From assembly GCA_012934845.2 (NCBI GenBank), contig WNNJ02002197.1:1-64000 (forward strand): a stretch of 64,000 nt of DNA. Reading direction: 5' to 3'. Of the stretch, positions 44,718 to 54,830 are shown one piece after another. Both the position numbers and the translations under genes were made by a program. Below the pieces are notes generated by a model, which saw only the letters and a program-made list of their open reading frames with translations, was not told the DNA's origin and did not search any database. This stretch comes from Pomphorhynchus laevis (taxonomy: Eukaryota > Acanthocephala > Palaeacanthocephala > Echinorhynchida > Pomphorhynchidae). Within the stretch, counting starts at the first letter, position 1; every line of letters starts with the position of its first letter.

Positions 44718-46670
44718 CGTTCACTTTAGCGTCACCCTCGATTCTACTTTTAACTACACCCCGCTTCACACACCTACCATACTACGTCGCCCTTGAAAAA
44801 ATCTTGACCTCCCCCTTCTTAGTTCTGCCTTATTCAAATCGTATCTATCCTATCCCATAATAACATCTTCTTCACCTCACGATCTCGGCTTTCTGTTCGA
44901 CCCTAAACTAACATATACTCTCGATATTCTATGACCCTTCAAGCCTCACCATCACCGTCGCTTACACCTTGCCACATGGTTTGACATCCAGTGCTACTCT
45001 CAAAGAGTCGACTCCGTCATGTTTTTTGAGTATATTTCTGCTCTTGCAGACGCGATATTCGCTTGCTCACTCCGTCATTTCCGGCGTACTTTTAACTCAA
45101 TCCTTTCTCGCTCCTCTTCGTCTTGCAACATCAATATCCATGATTATTCGTCATTTATTTAGACCAAAGTATCCACTTTGCTCTCTCACAACCCCGTCTC
45201 TATTCCATCTCACTGCTACTTGCCTCACCTCATCCTCCTGGAACACTCATCTTCTCCCTGTATTACCTGCCGAAGTCTCATCTGTCCTCATGTCCTTGTC
45301 CAATAAAACCTCATCTAGCAAACCCCTAAACCCCATACTTAAATCCACATGCTCATCAATGTTTTTCTTTGTTTAACTTGCCCATCCGCAGTTGTGTCTT
45401 CCGTTCACACTGGAAACCCGTCATCGTTCGTCCCCTCCCTTAAGAAACAATCGCTCGACCCCTCCCTTCCTTCTAGCTATCGCTCGATTTCACTTATCCG
45501 TGTTCTTACTAACCTCTTAGAACGCCTCATCTTTATACATATCAACGTTTATCTCTCTTCATCCAATCTTTACCCTCCTTGTCATACGCTTTCCACTATA
45601 ATCACTCCATAGAAATCGCCTGCATGAAAGTTTACAACGACCAACTTATTTCTCATAACAGGGCTCTGTATAGTGTTCTTATCTTCCTCATCCTATCCTC
45701 CTTCTTTGACATCATCGACCAATCCATACTCCTTCCTCGCCATCGTTATAATTACTGCTTTTCTTCCTCCTTCGTAGCATGGTTTGCTTCATATATATCC
45801 GACCATTCTTTTCGCATCTGTTCACATTCATCATCTTATCATCCCATCACTACTTTCTGCAAGGTCCTACAAGGTTCAGTGCTAGGTCCCCTGCTTTTTT
45901 CTCTTCTCCTTGCCAATCTCACTTTGTTTATCAAGCCTTACTACTTTAACGTCATGCAATACGCCGATGACATTCTAATCTATGTTCATGCACCCGCCCA
46001 TCGCATACACGATATCGGCATTCTTTCTTCTATCTACAAACATCTCTCCTATCTTTATCTCATTCTAAACCCACACAAGTCCAAAATAATGTGGATCCTT
46101 CCCCGTCCACCACTGTATCTCCTCCCTAGAAGTAGCTCTAATACTCCTAGAAGTAGCTCTAAAACGCGTGTTCTTTTTTGCATGCTGAAAGTAATTCAGT
46201 TCTTTTCAGTTCTCCTCCCACTGTATCTTTTGCCTCATCAATCATCCCTATAGTCCTCAATCTCACTTTCTTATGATTCCATTTCGATTATCACTTTTCC
46301 ATTAACCCCTTCACCCTTGTCAAGGTTCGCTCGTCTAACTTAATTCTCAGTGGAATCCGCGGTATCTGCCCCCTTATCGACTTCCGTTCTTGTATGTTTC
46401 TTCTTTCATCGCTTTTCTCCCCTAATATCGATTACTGCATCAGCCTTTTCTCCAATTCTCCCAAATTCATCATCCTAACCCTACAACGCATAATTAACTT
46501 CGCTGTTCGATTGCTCCTACGTCTCTGTCGCTTCGACTATACATTTACACATCTTGCCCAACTCGCCTGGCTCACCCTCCACATCCGCATTCAACTCCGC
46601 CGTCTGGTCACTTTTAATCTCATCGCTGTCGACCCGCCATCGTTCATAGTCATGTGAGCGTACCCCAGTA
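44718..46670 (+). mobile_element. LINE A, third plus copy, more diverged
   Basis: Begins right after the tail of the previous copy, at the endonuclease end (VHFSVTLDSTF, corresponding to SDHFLVTL). It runs through linker, RT (motif A near 45690-45720, LQGSVLGPLLFSLLLANL near 45870-45920, QYADDILIYVHAP near 45955-45995) and C-terminal region 46394-46657. It has several frame breaks and a foreign 79-bp insert at 46128-46206. The 3' hairpin is eroded to GTAC-CCCA-GTAC near 46663. Confidence 0.8.
46128..46206 (+). repeat. 79-bp insert in LINE A copied from 46851-46917
   Basis: The segment containing CTCCTAGAAGTAGCTCTAAA and CTGAAAGTAATTCAGTTCTT interrupts RT sequence here and occurs again in the CR1 fragment about 700 bp downstream. 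TAGAAGTAGCTCTAA is present twice within the insert. In the CR1 copy the sequence fits its reading context, so that one is the likely source. Confidence 0.8.
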
Positions 46671-46689
46671 CCCATTTGTTATGTAAAAA

Positions 46690-47322
46690 TATATTTTTTA
46701 AATGTTTAGTTTCTTGTGAGAAATGTCCACATTTGGTAAAGCAAATGGAAAATGTATCAACATAGAGTAATGATCAATATTCCCGATTGCCGGGAGATAA
46801 TTGATTTTAATAGGTAGGTCACTGTTTGACAAACATAAATCAAGCATACTCCTAGAAGTAGCTCTAAAACGCGTGTTCTTTTTTGCATGCTGAAAGTAAT
46901 TCAGTTCTTTTATTTAATCAAGTAATTCAGATAATTAGAAACTACAACCACTCAAACGAAAATAACTTAACCAGTCTACATGGGGCATGTTGAAATCACC
47001 TGAATAATCAAACTTTCTTGAACGGCAAATCGTTCTTACTCGTCTCGAAGACGTAAGGTAGATATCATAGGAGATATATATACATGCCCAATCATAAGCG
47101 AGGAACCAGGACATTCTAGGCTACACCGTAAGGATTGATAACCGACCTCGTCATTATCGCGATACAATACACTGACTATAGACTATCATGTGTGAACAAG
47201 ATCACACCACCACCTCTAGTATTTCTACGATCGCAACGGTATGATGTATAACCGAGAATGGCCAATTCTAAGTCACTAACATTCGAGTGCCACCAAGATT
47301 CACAAAAATGAATATTCATAAA
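46690..47322 (-). mobile_element. CR1-like LINE endonuclease fragment
   Basis: Minus-strand reading near 47176-47320 gives CESWWHSNVSDLELAILGYT and RRNTRGGGVILFTHDSL, the E-motif and GRGGG region of the endonuclease. Weaker pieces continue to about 46690. Its N-terminal side is cut by the Ginger-like element at 47328. Confidence 0.7.
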
Positions 47323-47327
47323 ATAAT

Positions 47328-47368
47328 TGTGGCGCGCCCAGCGCGCCACCCATGCCAGATGCGCCACC
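47328..47368 (+). repeat. Left terminal inverted repeat (41 bp)
   Basis: Identical to the reverse complement of 48138-48178. It contains its own hairpin TGGCGCGC-CCA-GCGCGCCA, an 8-bp perfect stem. Confidence 0.95.
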
Positions 47369-47397
47369 TTAAAAAAATAAATAAAAAGGCGGTAAAA

Positions 47398-47625
47398 TTA
47401 TATTTTTTTAATTCTAGAAAGATGAATCGTTTCTTCTTTTTTATCAATCTTAACTTTGACATAGTTATTTGACAAAACTTCAAGAACCTCGGCATTTGTA
47501 TTGAAAAAAGAGGAGAGTTTAGCTTTTTTTGTCTTCTGATTATTATCGAAATCCAAGGCAATCAATACTCTATCACCGACATTTATGTCATATTTTGACT
47601 TATGTACAAGTGAATGCCTGTCCAT
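47398..47625 (-). CDS. Integrase/transposase C-terminal domain of the Ginger-like element
   Basis: 75 codons in the listed frame. The frame is open further upstream to about 47790 (acidic stretch SASDEDTEIASIEPK). Recognisable pattern: basic helix (MDRHSLVHKSKYDINVGDRV), then DFDNN, KLSSFF and VLEVLSNNYVKVKI, and a final HLSRIKKI. This corresponds to the small beta-barrel after the DDE core in integrases and Ginger transposases (GDxVLI..D.DNN...F.....VxEVLSNNxVKV). The catalytic core is missing from this copy. Confidence 0.65.
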   Translation of the reverse strand: MDRHSLVHKSKYDINVGDRVLIALDFDNNQKTKKAKLSSFFNTNAEVLEVLSNNYVKVKIDKKEETIHLSRIKKI

Positions 47626-48137
47626 TCTTTCTAAATATTTAGTGCAAATAGAAGAAACGGCATTTTCATTATCTAATGCATCTGATGAATTTTCATCAAG
47701 ATCTTTTGCTTGGTTTTCAACTTTTGGTTCAATGGAAGCTATTTCTGTATCTTCGTCGCTGGCTGAAACAGTGATTACAAGATGCTAATCACCTAGACTT
47801 ATCAGGAAACGTCTGTTAACACATAGACTTCTACTGATTTGTTATATTCTCATGACAAAAATGAAATATAATTTTGATATGCAATTATTTTTACATAATT
47901 CTATCATCTGTCTTCTACCATCTTGCACTGAGAGCACAGCTTATTCCCACACATAATCACGTGTCAATTTCACAGGGTATAAATACCTTGAAATTTGCTC
48001 TCCAACACTCGTGCAAGCATCGCCACAAAGCAGGAAGGAAGACAGCAGAAAATTTTTTATTATTATTTTGTCATAGATGCTTAGTTTTGAATCTCGAGTT
48101 TGACATTCACGGGTTCGATTCTTCAAGAAGAACATTG

Positions 48138-48178
48138 GGTGGCGCATCTGGCATGGGTGGCGCGCTGGGCGCGCCACA
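48138..48178 (-). repeat. Right terminal inverted repeat (41 bp)
   Basis: Mirror of the left repeat with no mismatch. It is followed by the ATAAT target duplication and then a C9 run at 48192-48200. Confidence 0.95.
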
Positions 48179-48183
48179 ATAAT

Positions 48184-49439
48184 TATATTAACCCCCCCCC
48201 AAATGCGTTCTGAAACTCATTTTAAAGATAGTCTGTAAAATGAAATACGATAGTATTAACGTATTAATATATATTTTGCAGAGATCACAAATATTGAAGA
48301 ATATCCAATTTTAATCTGTCAGTAAGCATTAGCTTTAAACAATGACATTTGCAGGTGAAGAATAAGAAAGATTTAAACAACGTAACAGAAATTTTTAAAA
48401 CAATTAAGTTACGGGACTTATGGTCGATGAGGTCGCGAACTAATAGTTAAACCTGGTAGGATAAGTTAAGATAAAATTAACGGAAAATGAAATACCTGCA
48501 TCAACCTCATTGACACGGCTTTGGAATAACAAATTCGGTGAAGTAAACGATAATGCTCACACCTTAAATATGATTAGCAGCAAAGTATTTGAAAATAAAT
48601 CTAAGATCAACAGTTATCGTTAATGAATTTTTCTCAAAATTATATTATATATGAAATCAACAGGAAGAATAATTGCGTCAGGCTTACTGACCTACTTATT
48701 TAAAGAGGATCATCGTTCGTCAAAAAGTGTAGCTAAGACTGACAGATTCGAGGTGGTAGATTATGATGAAGCTTTAATGACAAGAGAGATTAGTTGCTGA
48801 GCACTTATTAGATAAATACATTATCTTTTATCACTACCCTGATTTGAACGACAATTTAAATAATTTGTAAACACATAACGATTTTAGCTAAATGCATTAA
48901 CCGAAGAGTCGTATGGCTTACGGGATGATATTGGATTAGGCATCATCCAGTAAGAAAAATTTCCAGAAGAGAAAGGTATGATAACGAAAAACAAACAAAA
49001 CCACTGGAGCTGATAGATGTTGAATAAAGTGTATGCGTTCACTAAAATTATAAACATTTAGTGTTTATATAACAGAAATGTTAGAAATCCTATGATACAG
49101 AGAAGTTGTTCTATGGATTTATAAATAAATTTATAAAATACATGGATTAAACACAGGTGTAAAATCAATATATCAACTTTGTTTTGTAATGAATCTACGT
49201 TTACGAGTAAATCAACACAACAACGAAGTAACAGTGTGTAAATATGGATATTGATGGTGAATAGATAAATTGCATCTGATGCGATTTATATAGTCAATTT
49301 TAGCATCTACAACTTATAATAAATAAAGATTTTCTTAAACAAAATTAGTACATGGGGATATAAGTGTTATTAAAAAGAATAGAAGAAAAAGAAGATGTGT
49401 TAGATATTCTTCGTATTTCGTTATGTTTAGTCCTCCTAT
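48184..49439. other. Intergenic stretch
   Basis: Apart from the C9 homopolymer at 48192-48200, nothing is recognised. AT-rich, no frame over 60 codons. Confidence 0.5.
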
Positions 49440-50030
49440 TTATGGCCTCAGGTCCAGTGGAATCTGAGCCATCCAGTCAATTCAATACGCCGCCTTACGA
49501 CTAAACCACCCGGGGTCTTTCAACCCCCGAAGAGTCCAATCGATGCAGACTATGCTTGGTAAACGAGATACGAAGAGCTTGAGAATCCTCATCCTTTGCT
49601 CTAGGGGACGTCCTCTGGAAAAGAAGACTAATCTCGAGATAGCCCAAGTTCCCCAGAGGCGCACCTAGGTTTTCCCATTCAATGATAGATGCTGGGCCCG
49701 TTTCAGTGCAAACCTAGCTCTCTTCAGTATACGTTTAAGTCATTCCAGGTCCGATTTTGCCGACTAGTTCACCGTAACGGTGAACCCCAGGTATTTTACT
49801 CGACTCGTAAAGACAGGGAGTGGCTGATTAGTCAAAATGGAAGAGAGCGCGGAGAATGCTAATCTCTTAAGTTTTTGCTTTGTCGCAGGGGTGCCATGAA
49901 AGACAACCACTTTCGATTTAGCGGAGTTCAAAATATGATTGGGCATGGATAACTGATCTTTTAATCTTAAAATGAAACGGCTGATGTCCGAGACTATTAC
50001 CTACTTCCAGAGAACAGGGCTGTGTTATCA
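49440..50030 (-). mobile_element. LINE F, 3' fragment (after the catalytic box)
   Basis: Minus-strand frames 49764-49946 (LNSAKSKVVVFHGTPATKQK, VKYLGFTVTVN) and 49482-49664 correspond to RT motifs D/E and the C-terminus of family F. The 5' edge near 50030 falls at the YADD site (DNTALFS). The 3' end near 49440 matches the 3' ends at about 53510 and 54835. Confidence 0.75.
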
Positions 50031-50041
50031 CGATTTATGGA

Positions 50042-53000
50042 TTGCTGAGATACATAGTAGAAACAAGTTTTATGGGACAATTCAGAATAACAATCGAAGT
50101 ATCAAAGAAGAACGAAATGCAAGCAAATTTAAATAATTTTTTGGAAGAATCTCAGGTATCATCTACTTTTTTCTACGAACGAGGTAAGAGATTTGTTAAC
50201 CTCATTAATGGGAATGATGGTATTGGGAACTTCTCCCTATTCCAAAACTAAAAAATCTGATAATTATCAAACTTATCGCGCCTCAAGTGCGCCATAACTT
50301 ATTCAATATATTTCTGAGAAAATACACTGAAAAATTCAACAACAGAATCTTGTTTAATTCAGTAAAATATTTCGAAACAGAAAAAAAAATTTCATTCGTA
50401 TCTAATGACCTTGACAATGATTACGAAGAATTCTTTAAAAGGGATCTCTCGTACTTAATCTCCACAATAAAAGCCAATTTTGGTTTCGCTTAAAATTAAT
50501 AATCTTCATCCACACCTTGAGGAAATAAATATCGATTCTTTAAAACAATGTTATAATATCTCTAGCTTTAGAACGGTAACGGGGAGGAATGGCTTTCCAC
50601 TCCCGATTCCCTTGGTCACGGCCCCTCTTGATACGGCTGATACTCTAACTAAATCTGACTGTAACTCCTTTTTGGGGCACAATCTGAAGTTCACTCGACT
50701 AAGTTCAGACCACATGACTTTTCCCAATTGCAACACTTGCCACCAATGGAGCCATTGGGGCACCGGGTGTGGTAAGGTTAGTTCTTGTGGGGTCTGCGGC
50801 TTGATCAGCTGTCCTCATGTCGGAGGAAAGTGCTCCGACCGACCAAATTGCTCCAACTACGGTGGAGCACATCCGGCATGGTCAAGAAAATGTAACGAAT
50901 TTAAGAACTACAGATCCCGACACCTCTCCTCCAACCCAAAAAAAGGTTGAACCCGCTAGCTTTGGATTAGCAGCTGGTAGAATGAATGATAGCGATATTT
51001 TACAGCTTATCAACGCTATCAGGCGAGAGATTTTTCAGAAATTGGAGTCGCTATTCAAGAAACATGGTGCATCGCTCCTCTCGACTTCAGTTATTACTGT
51101 ACCTCCGACATTAAAAGGATCAAAAAAGAGGAGCTTCTGCTCCGAAAGTTCCACAGGTCAAGATAGGAAAATTTATTAAGTCTAAGACTGGAGAAGTTGC
51201 TGTAATATTGGTAAATGAAGACAATGCCCATGGGCAAGTGCCTTCCCTAGTTGGGACATGTGGTGAAAAGGACGACCTTTCCGCCCCTAGCTCCGTCTAG
51301 TTTAAGGCAATCCCACCCAGCTAATCTAACGCAATACAGAGTACCCTTGAGCCTTTTTCACTGAATATTCTTCAGTGGAATTCGGGAAGTGCTTCTGTCC
51401 TTAGACTTTTATCCGGTAGAGATGCAGATGTTATAGTCCTTCAGGAGACGCGGTCTATCCGTCTCCCCAGGACATTACTCGATTCATCCCTAAGCACATT
51501 TGTTCCCACTATACTCCGTACATAACCCCGCCTCATTCCTCTTCATATCAAGGTCTTCTAACTTTAGTGAAATGCTCTCTAAGATCCTGTCTCCTGCTAA
51601 ACTTCACTTGTCCAGCCCTGTCTTGCTTAGTTATATCCCTCTATAAGAACGGTAAACGCCTTAGTCTAGCCAATATCTACATCCGTCCAGTGATATTCAC
51701 AAGAACCGTGACCTCCTGGATAGGATTTTAAATAGTGGCTATGACATGGTACTTGGTGATTTCAACGTCTATCTTAATCATAAACCACCGTACCCTACTT
51801 CTCATTAAACATCAACGAACTCTCTCCTCGACATACTACTGCTTCATAATAGGTGATTGAAACCCCTCTGCACGGAGTAGTTGCGCAAACATCTGACCAC
51901 CTCTCATGACCTAATTCGCTGGAGAATAGAAGGGGATACGTTGCTTCGGAGAAGATTCCACTGTGACCCCATCAGCGTGGCTTTCTTTCAGGCACCTATC
52001 CAACGCTTCCCCCTAATTGGGAATTAATTCCTGCATCTCTTGGCAAGCTACCGCGTTGCTCTCGACTACCTATAAAGGTCGTATTTACAGTCCCACTCCG
52101 ACAAAACTCAAGACCTTATCTTATATGCTTCGTCTCCCTAATCTCTGTTTCTGCCAGAAGGCTCTCTCGAATGAATATTAGAGCACTAGGCATAGGTTCC
52201 AACTGGGTAAGGATAGGGCAAGCATTGCTTCCCTTAATTCAGCTCAGTCTTCCTTTTGGAAGATATTCAAGAAGGAGAAATTTGTCATGTTGGAAGGATA
52301 GAGCATTGGGTTGGATTGGTAGTAAAGGTCTTGATATAGTTTTAAAGGAGTCGCTATCCCTACATAATTATGGAGCCACTCAATCACTTCAGCCAATCTT
52401 GCCTTGGGGAATTTCAGGAGCAGGGATCTATCTATCACAGATATCCTTAACTCCTGGGCCCCTCCCTAACATCTCCAAATCCGCGCTCCACTTTCTTCTT
52501 GGGTCTGCCAGCTTTTGATAGCCGAACTAAGAGGAGAAGTGGCCGTCACAATGCTATCAGCCTTCCCTTCCGATGTGGCCGGCATTAACATTAGTCGTAG
52601 AATTTTTATCTCTAAAAGAAATCCGGTCTCATGTCCTAAAGACCTGCGGCCCATTGTGGCTGTTTTCCTTGATTTGTTTCGCTGCATTTGACCGTATCTC
52701 CATACCCTTCGTTATCTAATCTCTCAGGTATCTCGGGTTGCCCGCGAGAATTGTTAACAGGGTCGAGATTTTGTTGTACACCAAGCGATTCTTCTATGAA
52801 GACGACCCTGATGCGCGGGAACCCCACTTTCTCCAATCTTGTATCTTGCTGCCTCCATTGTATTCTATATAAAATCTAAACGCGATCTTCATCTGGTAGT
52901 ATACGCTGATGATACTACAACCCTGTTTTCTAGACGCAGGTGCAAAGATGTTGTATCGTACATCAGCCGTTTCTTTTTAAGATTAAAAGATCAGCTTCCC

Positions 53001-53545
53001 GCTTCCAATCTTATTCTAAACTCTAGCAAATCGCAGGTGGTTGTCTTTCATGCCCCCCCTGCGATCATAAAGAAGCGTAAGATATTAGCACTCTCTGCAC
53101 TCTCCACCATTTTGCAAACTCATCTACTTCCTATCTTCTTGAGTAGAGTAAAATACCTGGGGTTTACTGTTACAATGAATTGGTCGGCGAAAGCTGACCT
53201 GGATAGATTTAAACGTATTCTGAAGTGAGCTAGGTGAGCCCTGAAACGGGCCCAACATCTGTCATAAGATGGAGAAAACCCAAGTGCGCCTTTGGGGCAC
53301 TTGGGCTATCTCGCGATTAGTCTTATTTTCTAGAGGACGTCCCCTGGAGCAAAGGTTGAGGTTTCTCAAGCTCCTTGTCTCTCGTTTATCCAGTATAGTT
53401 AGCCTCGATTGGATTCTTCGGGGGAATGGTGGGGGTGGTTAAAGACCCCGGGTGGTTCAGTCGGAAGGCGGCGTGTTGGATTGGTTGAAGGGCTCAGATT
53501 CCACTGGACCTGAGGCCGTGAATTTTGGCGAAGTTTAACAACTTC
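50042..53545 (+). mobile_element. LINE F (Jockey/I/R1-type), nearly full plus copy, broken
   Basis: ORF1 50042-51180, endonuclease about 51350-51830 (LQWNSGSASVLRLLSGRDAD, VIVLQETRS), RT about 52200-53000 and C-terminus 52839-53228 with VYADDTTTLFSRRR, LILNSSKSQVVVFHAP and VKYLGFTVTMNWSAKADLDR. ORF1 carries zinc knuckles. Numerous stops and shifts break ORF2. Its orientation is opposite to that of the fragment immediately upstream. Confidence 0.8.
50480..50950 (+). CDS. LINE F ORF1 piece with CCHC zinc knuckles
   Basis: 156 codons. Residues about 80-145 hold three closely spaced Cys/His clusters: CNTCHQWSHWGTGC, CGVCGLISCPHVGGKC and CSNYGGAHPAWSRKC. By family knowledge such gag-like knuckles bind the element RNA. 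The usual CxxCxxxxHxxxxC of the last knuckle has Y in place of the second C. The frame before it (50287-50493) is the N-terminal ORF1 part, also seen on the minus strand at 58255-58521. Confidence 0.7.
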   Translation: MVSLKINNLHPHLEEINIDSLKQCYNISSFRTVTGRNGFPLPIPLVTAPLDTADTLTKSDCNSFLGHNLKFTRLSSDHMTFPNCNTCHQWSHWGTGCGKVSSCGVCGLISCPHVGGKCSDRPNCSNYGGAHPAWSRKCNEFKNYRSRHLSSNPKKG

Positions 53546-53924
53546 ATTTTTTTGTGGTCGCTGATCTGACTTAATATAGTTGTTTTTCTTTTACATGTTA
53601 ACCCTTAACCTTGTATTATTTATTTTAAAAGAAACTTTATTATTATGAATTATTTTCAAGCAAAATAACTAAATCATCATACGATAAATTACCATATCAA
53701 TTCTAAATGATTATTATGCAAATGATCATTATTATGGAGCAATTCATTAGAATGAACATATTGCATGCGAAATGACTATCGAAAATATTGTCGTGTTTGT
53801 GTAAGAAAAAAATAGGTAAATTTTACTAAATCAAAAACACTTTTATAATTAGTTTCGTCAGTTTTTAATTAAATGGTCTGAATATAGGATTATACATTAT
53901 TACGTGCTTCTCTTTGCATTTTGC
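53546..53924. other. AT-rich intergenic stretch
   Basis: No gene seen. Confidence 0.5.
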
Positions 53925-54215
53925 CGACATTTCCTTAAATCGACATTCTCTTAAATCTCATCATTCCTTAATTACGCTTACATTTTCTTAAATTTTAACG
54001 TTACATCAGCAGTTAAAAATAAAAATAACAAAACTTCTTTTAAAAGTGAATCAGTAGTTTTTGTCGGCACTTCCAAATCGACATTTTCTTAAATCATCAT
54101 TTCCCTAAATCGTCATTTTATTAGATCGTAAATTTCTTAATAAGTCGCCAATTTCTTAATAGGTCGTCAATTTCTTAAATAGCAGCATTCCTAATTTAGC
54201 TGACATTTAATTTTT
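53925..54215 (+). repeat. Degenerate short-period repeat (AAATCGTCATTTTCTT-like)
   Basis: The motif TTTCTTAAATCGTCA and close variants (TAATAGGTCGTCAATTTCTT, CCTAAATCGTCATTTT) recur about a dozen times with a spacing near 17-20 bp. A non-repetitive gap lies at about 54000-54070. It is old and imperfect. Confidence 0.65.
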
Positions 54216-54830
54216 AACGATAAATCAGTTAAAAATATTAAAAGTTTTTAAATCTGGTTTTACTCAAATAATATATAATGTATGCAATGATATTCGTGAT
54301 AGAGATAAAGTGTGCGGAACTTGAAATGTTTTGTATGTAAAAAATATTTTTTAAGTAAAAATTATCAATTATACAACTATACAAATACACATTTACACGT
54401 TGATATCTCTGAGTAGACTATAAAACCAAATGATTACGCCTAAAAAGTATGTTATCTATTCTAAAATATCCAGGATCTATCATTAACAGATATCATGAAT
54501 GTTTCTTGTCCATCACAAATGCTTTCAAGCATCTCAATCCTATTGTATTCGAAACGATCAGCAATTAATAGGCAGTTAAACAAATGATTATTTGACCAAC
54601 ATCCGTTCATCATCCTTGTCAGATATTGCATTGATCACAGAATTTGTTTAATAAAAAATAATCGTGTAGAAAATATCCGCATCTAATTTATAAATAAATA
54701 AAGATTTTGTTAACAAAACAACCACTAGAAAAGTATAACAACTTAGAAAAACAGAGATCAAGAAACGTATTTCTTTCGTTTCTCTTTACTAGGACTTTAC
54801 TTCAATTTTCTACTTCTTCAAGCCTTACGC
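54216..54830. other. AT-rich intergenic stretch
   Basis: No gene or repeat recognised. Confidence 0.5.

Larger units (their letters stand above)
47328..48178 (-). mobile_element. Ginger-like DNA transposon, 851 bp, internally reduced
   Basis: Perfect 41-bp terminal inverted repeats (47328-47368 and 48138-48178) begin TGTGGCGCGC and end the mirror image CCACA. This satisfies the TGTNR...YNACA ends known for Ginger elements. The 5-bp direct repeat ATAAT lies on both sides (47323-47327, 48179-48183), fitting their 4-5 bp target duplication. Inside, on the minus strand, is an integrase-like C-terminal domain. There is no complete catalytic core, so this copy would need a transposase from elsewhere. 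Confidence 0.8.

Noticed and set aside
48095-48125. tRNA T-arm (GGGTTCGATTC) near 48105
   Set aside because: The bases on both sides do not pair into a T stem and no anticodon or acceptor arm is present; it lies inside the Ginger-like element.
47328-48178. Polinton end
   Set aside because: Terminal bases and 5-bp duplication fit Ginger, and no polymerase or capsid genes are present.
49440-53545. Twin-priming (5' inversion) of a single LINE F
   Set aside because: Both the minus fragment and the plus copy reach the 3' end of the family, so they are two insertions.
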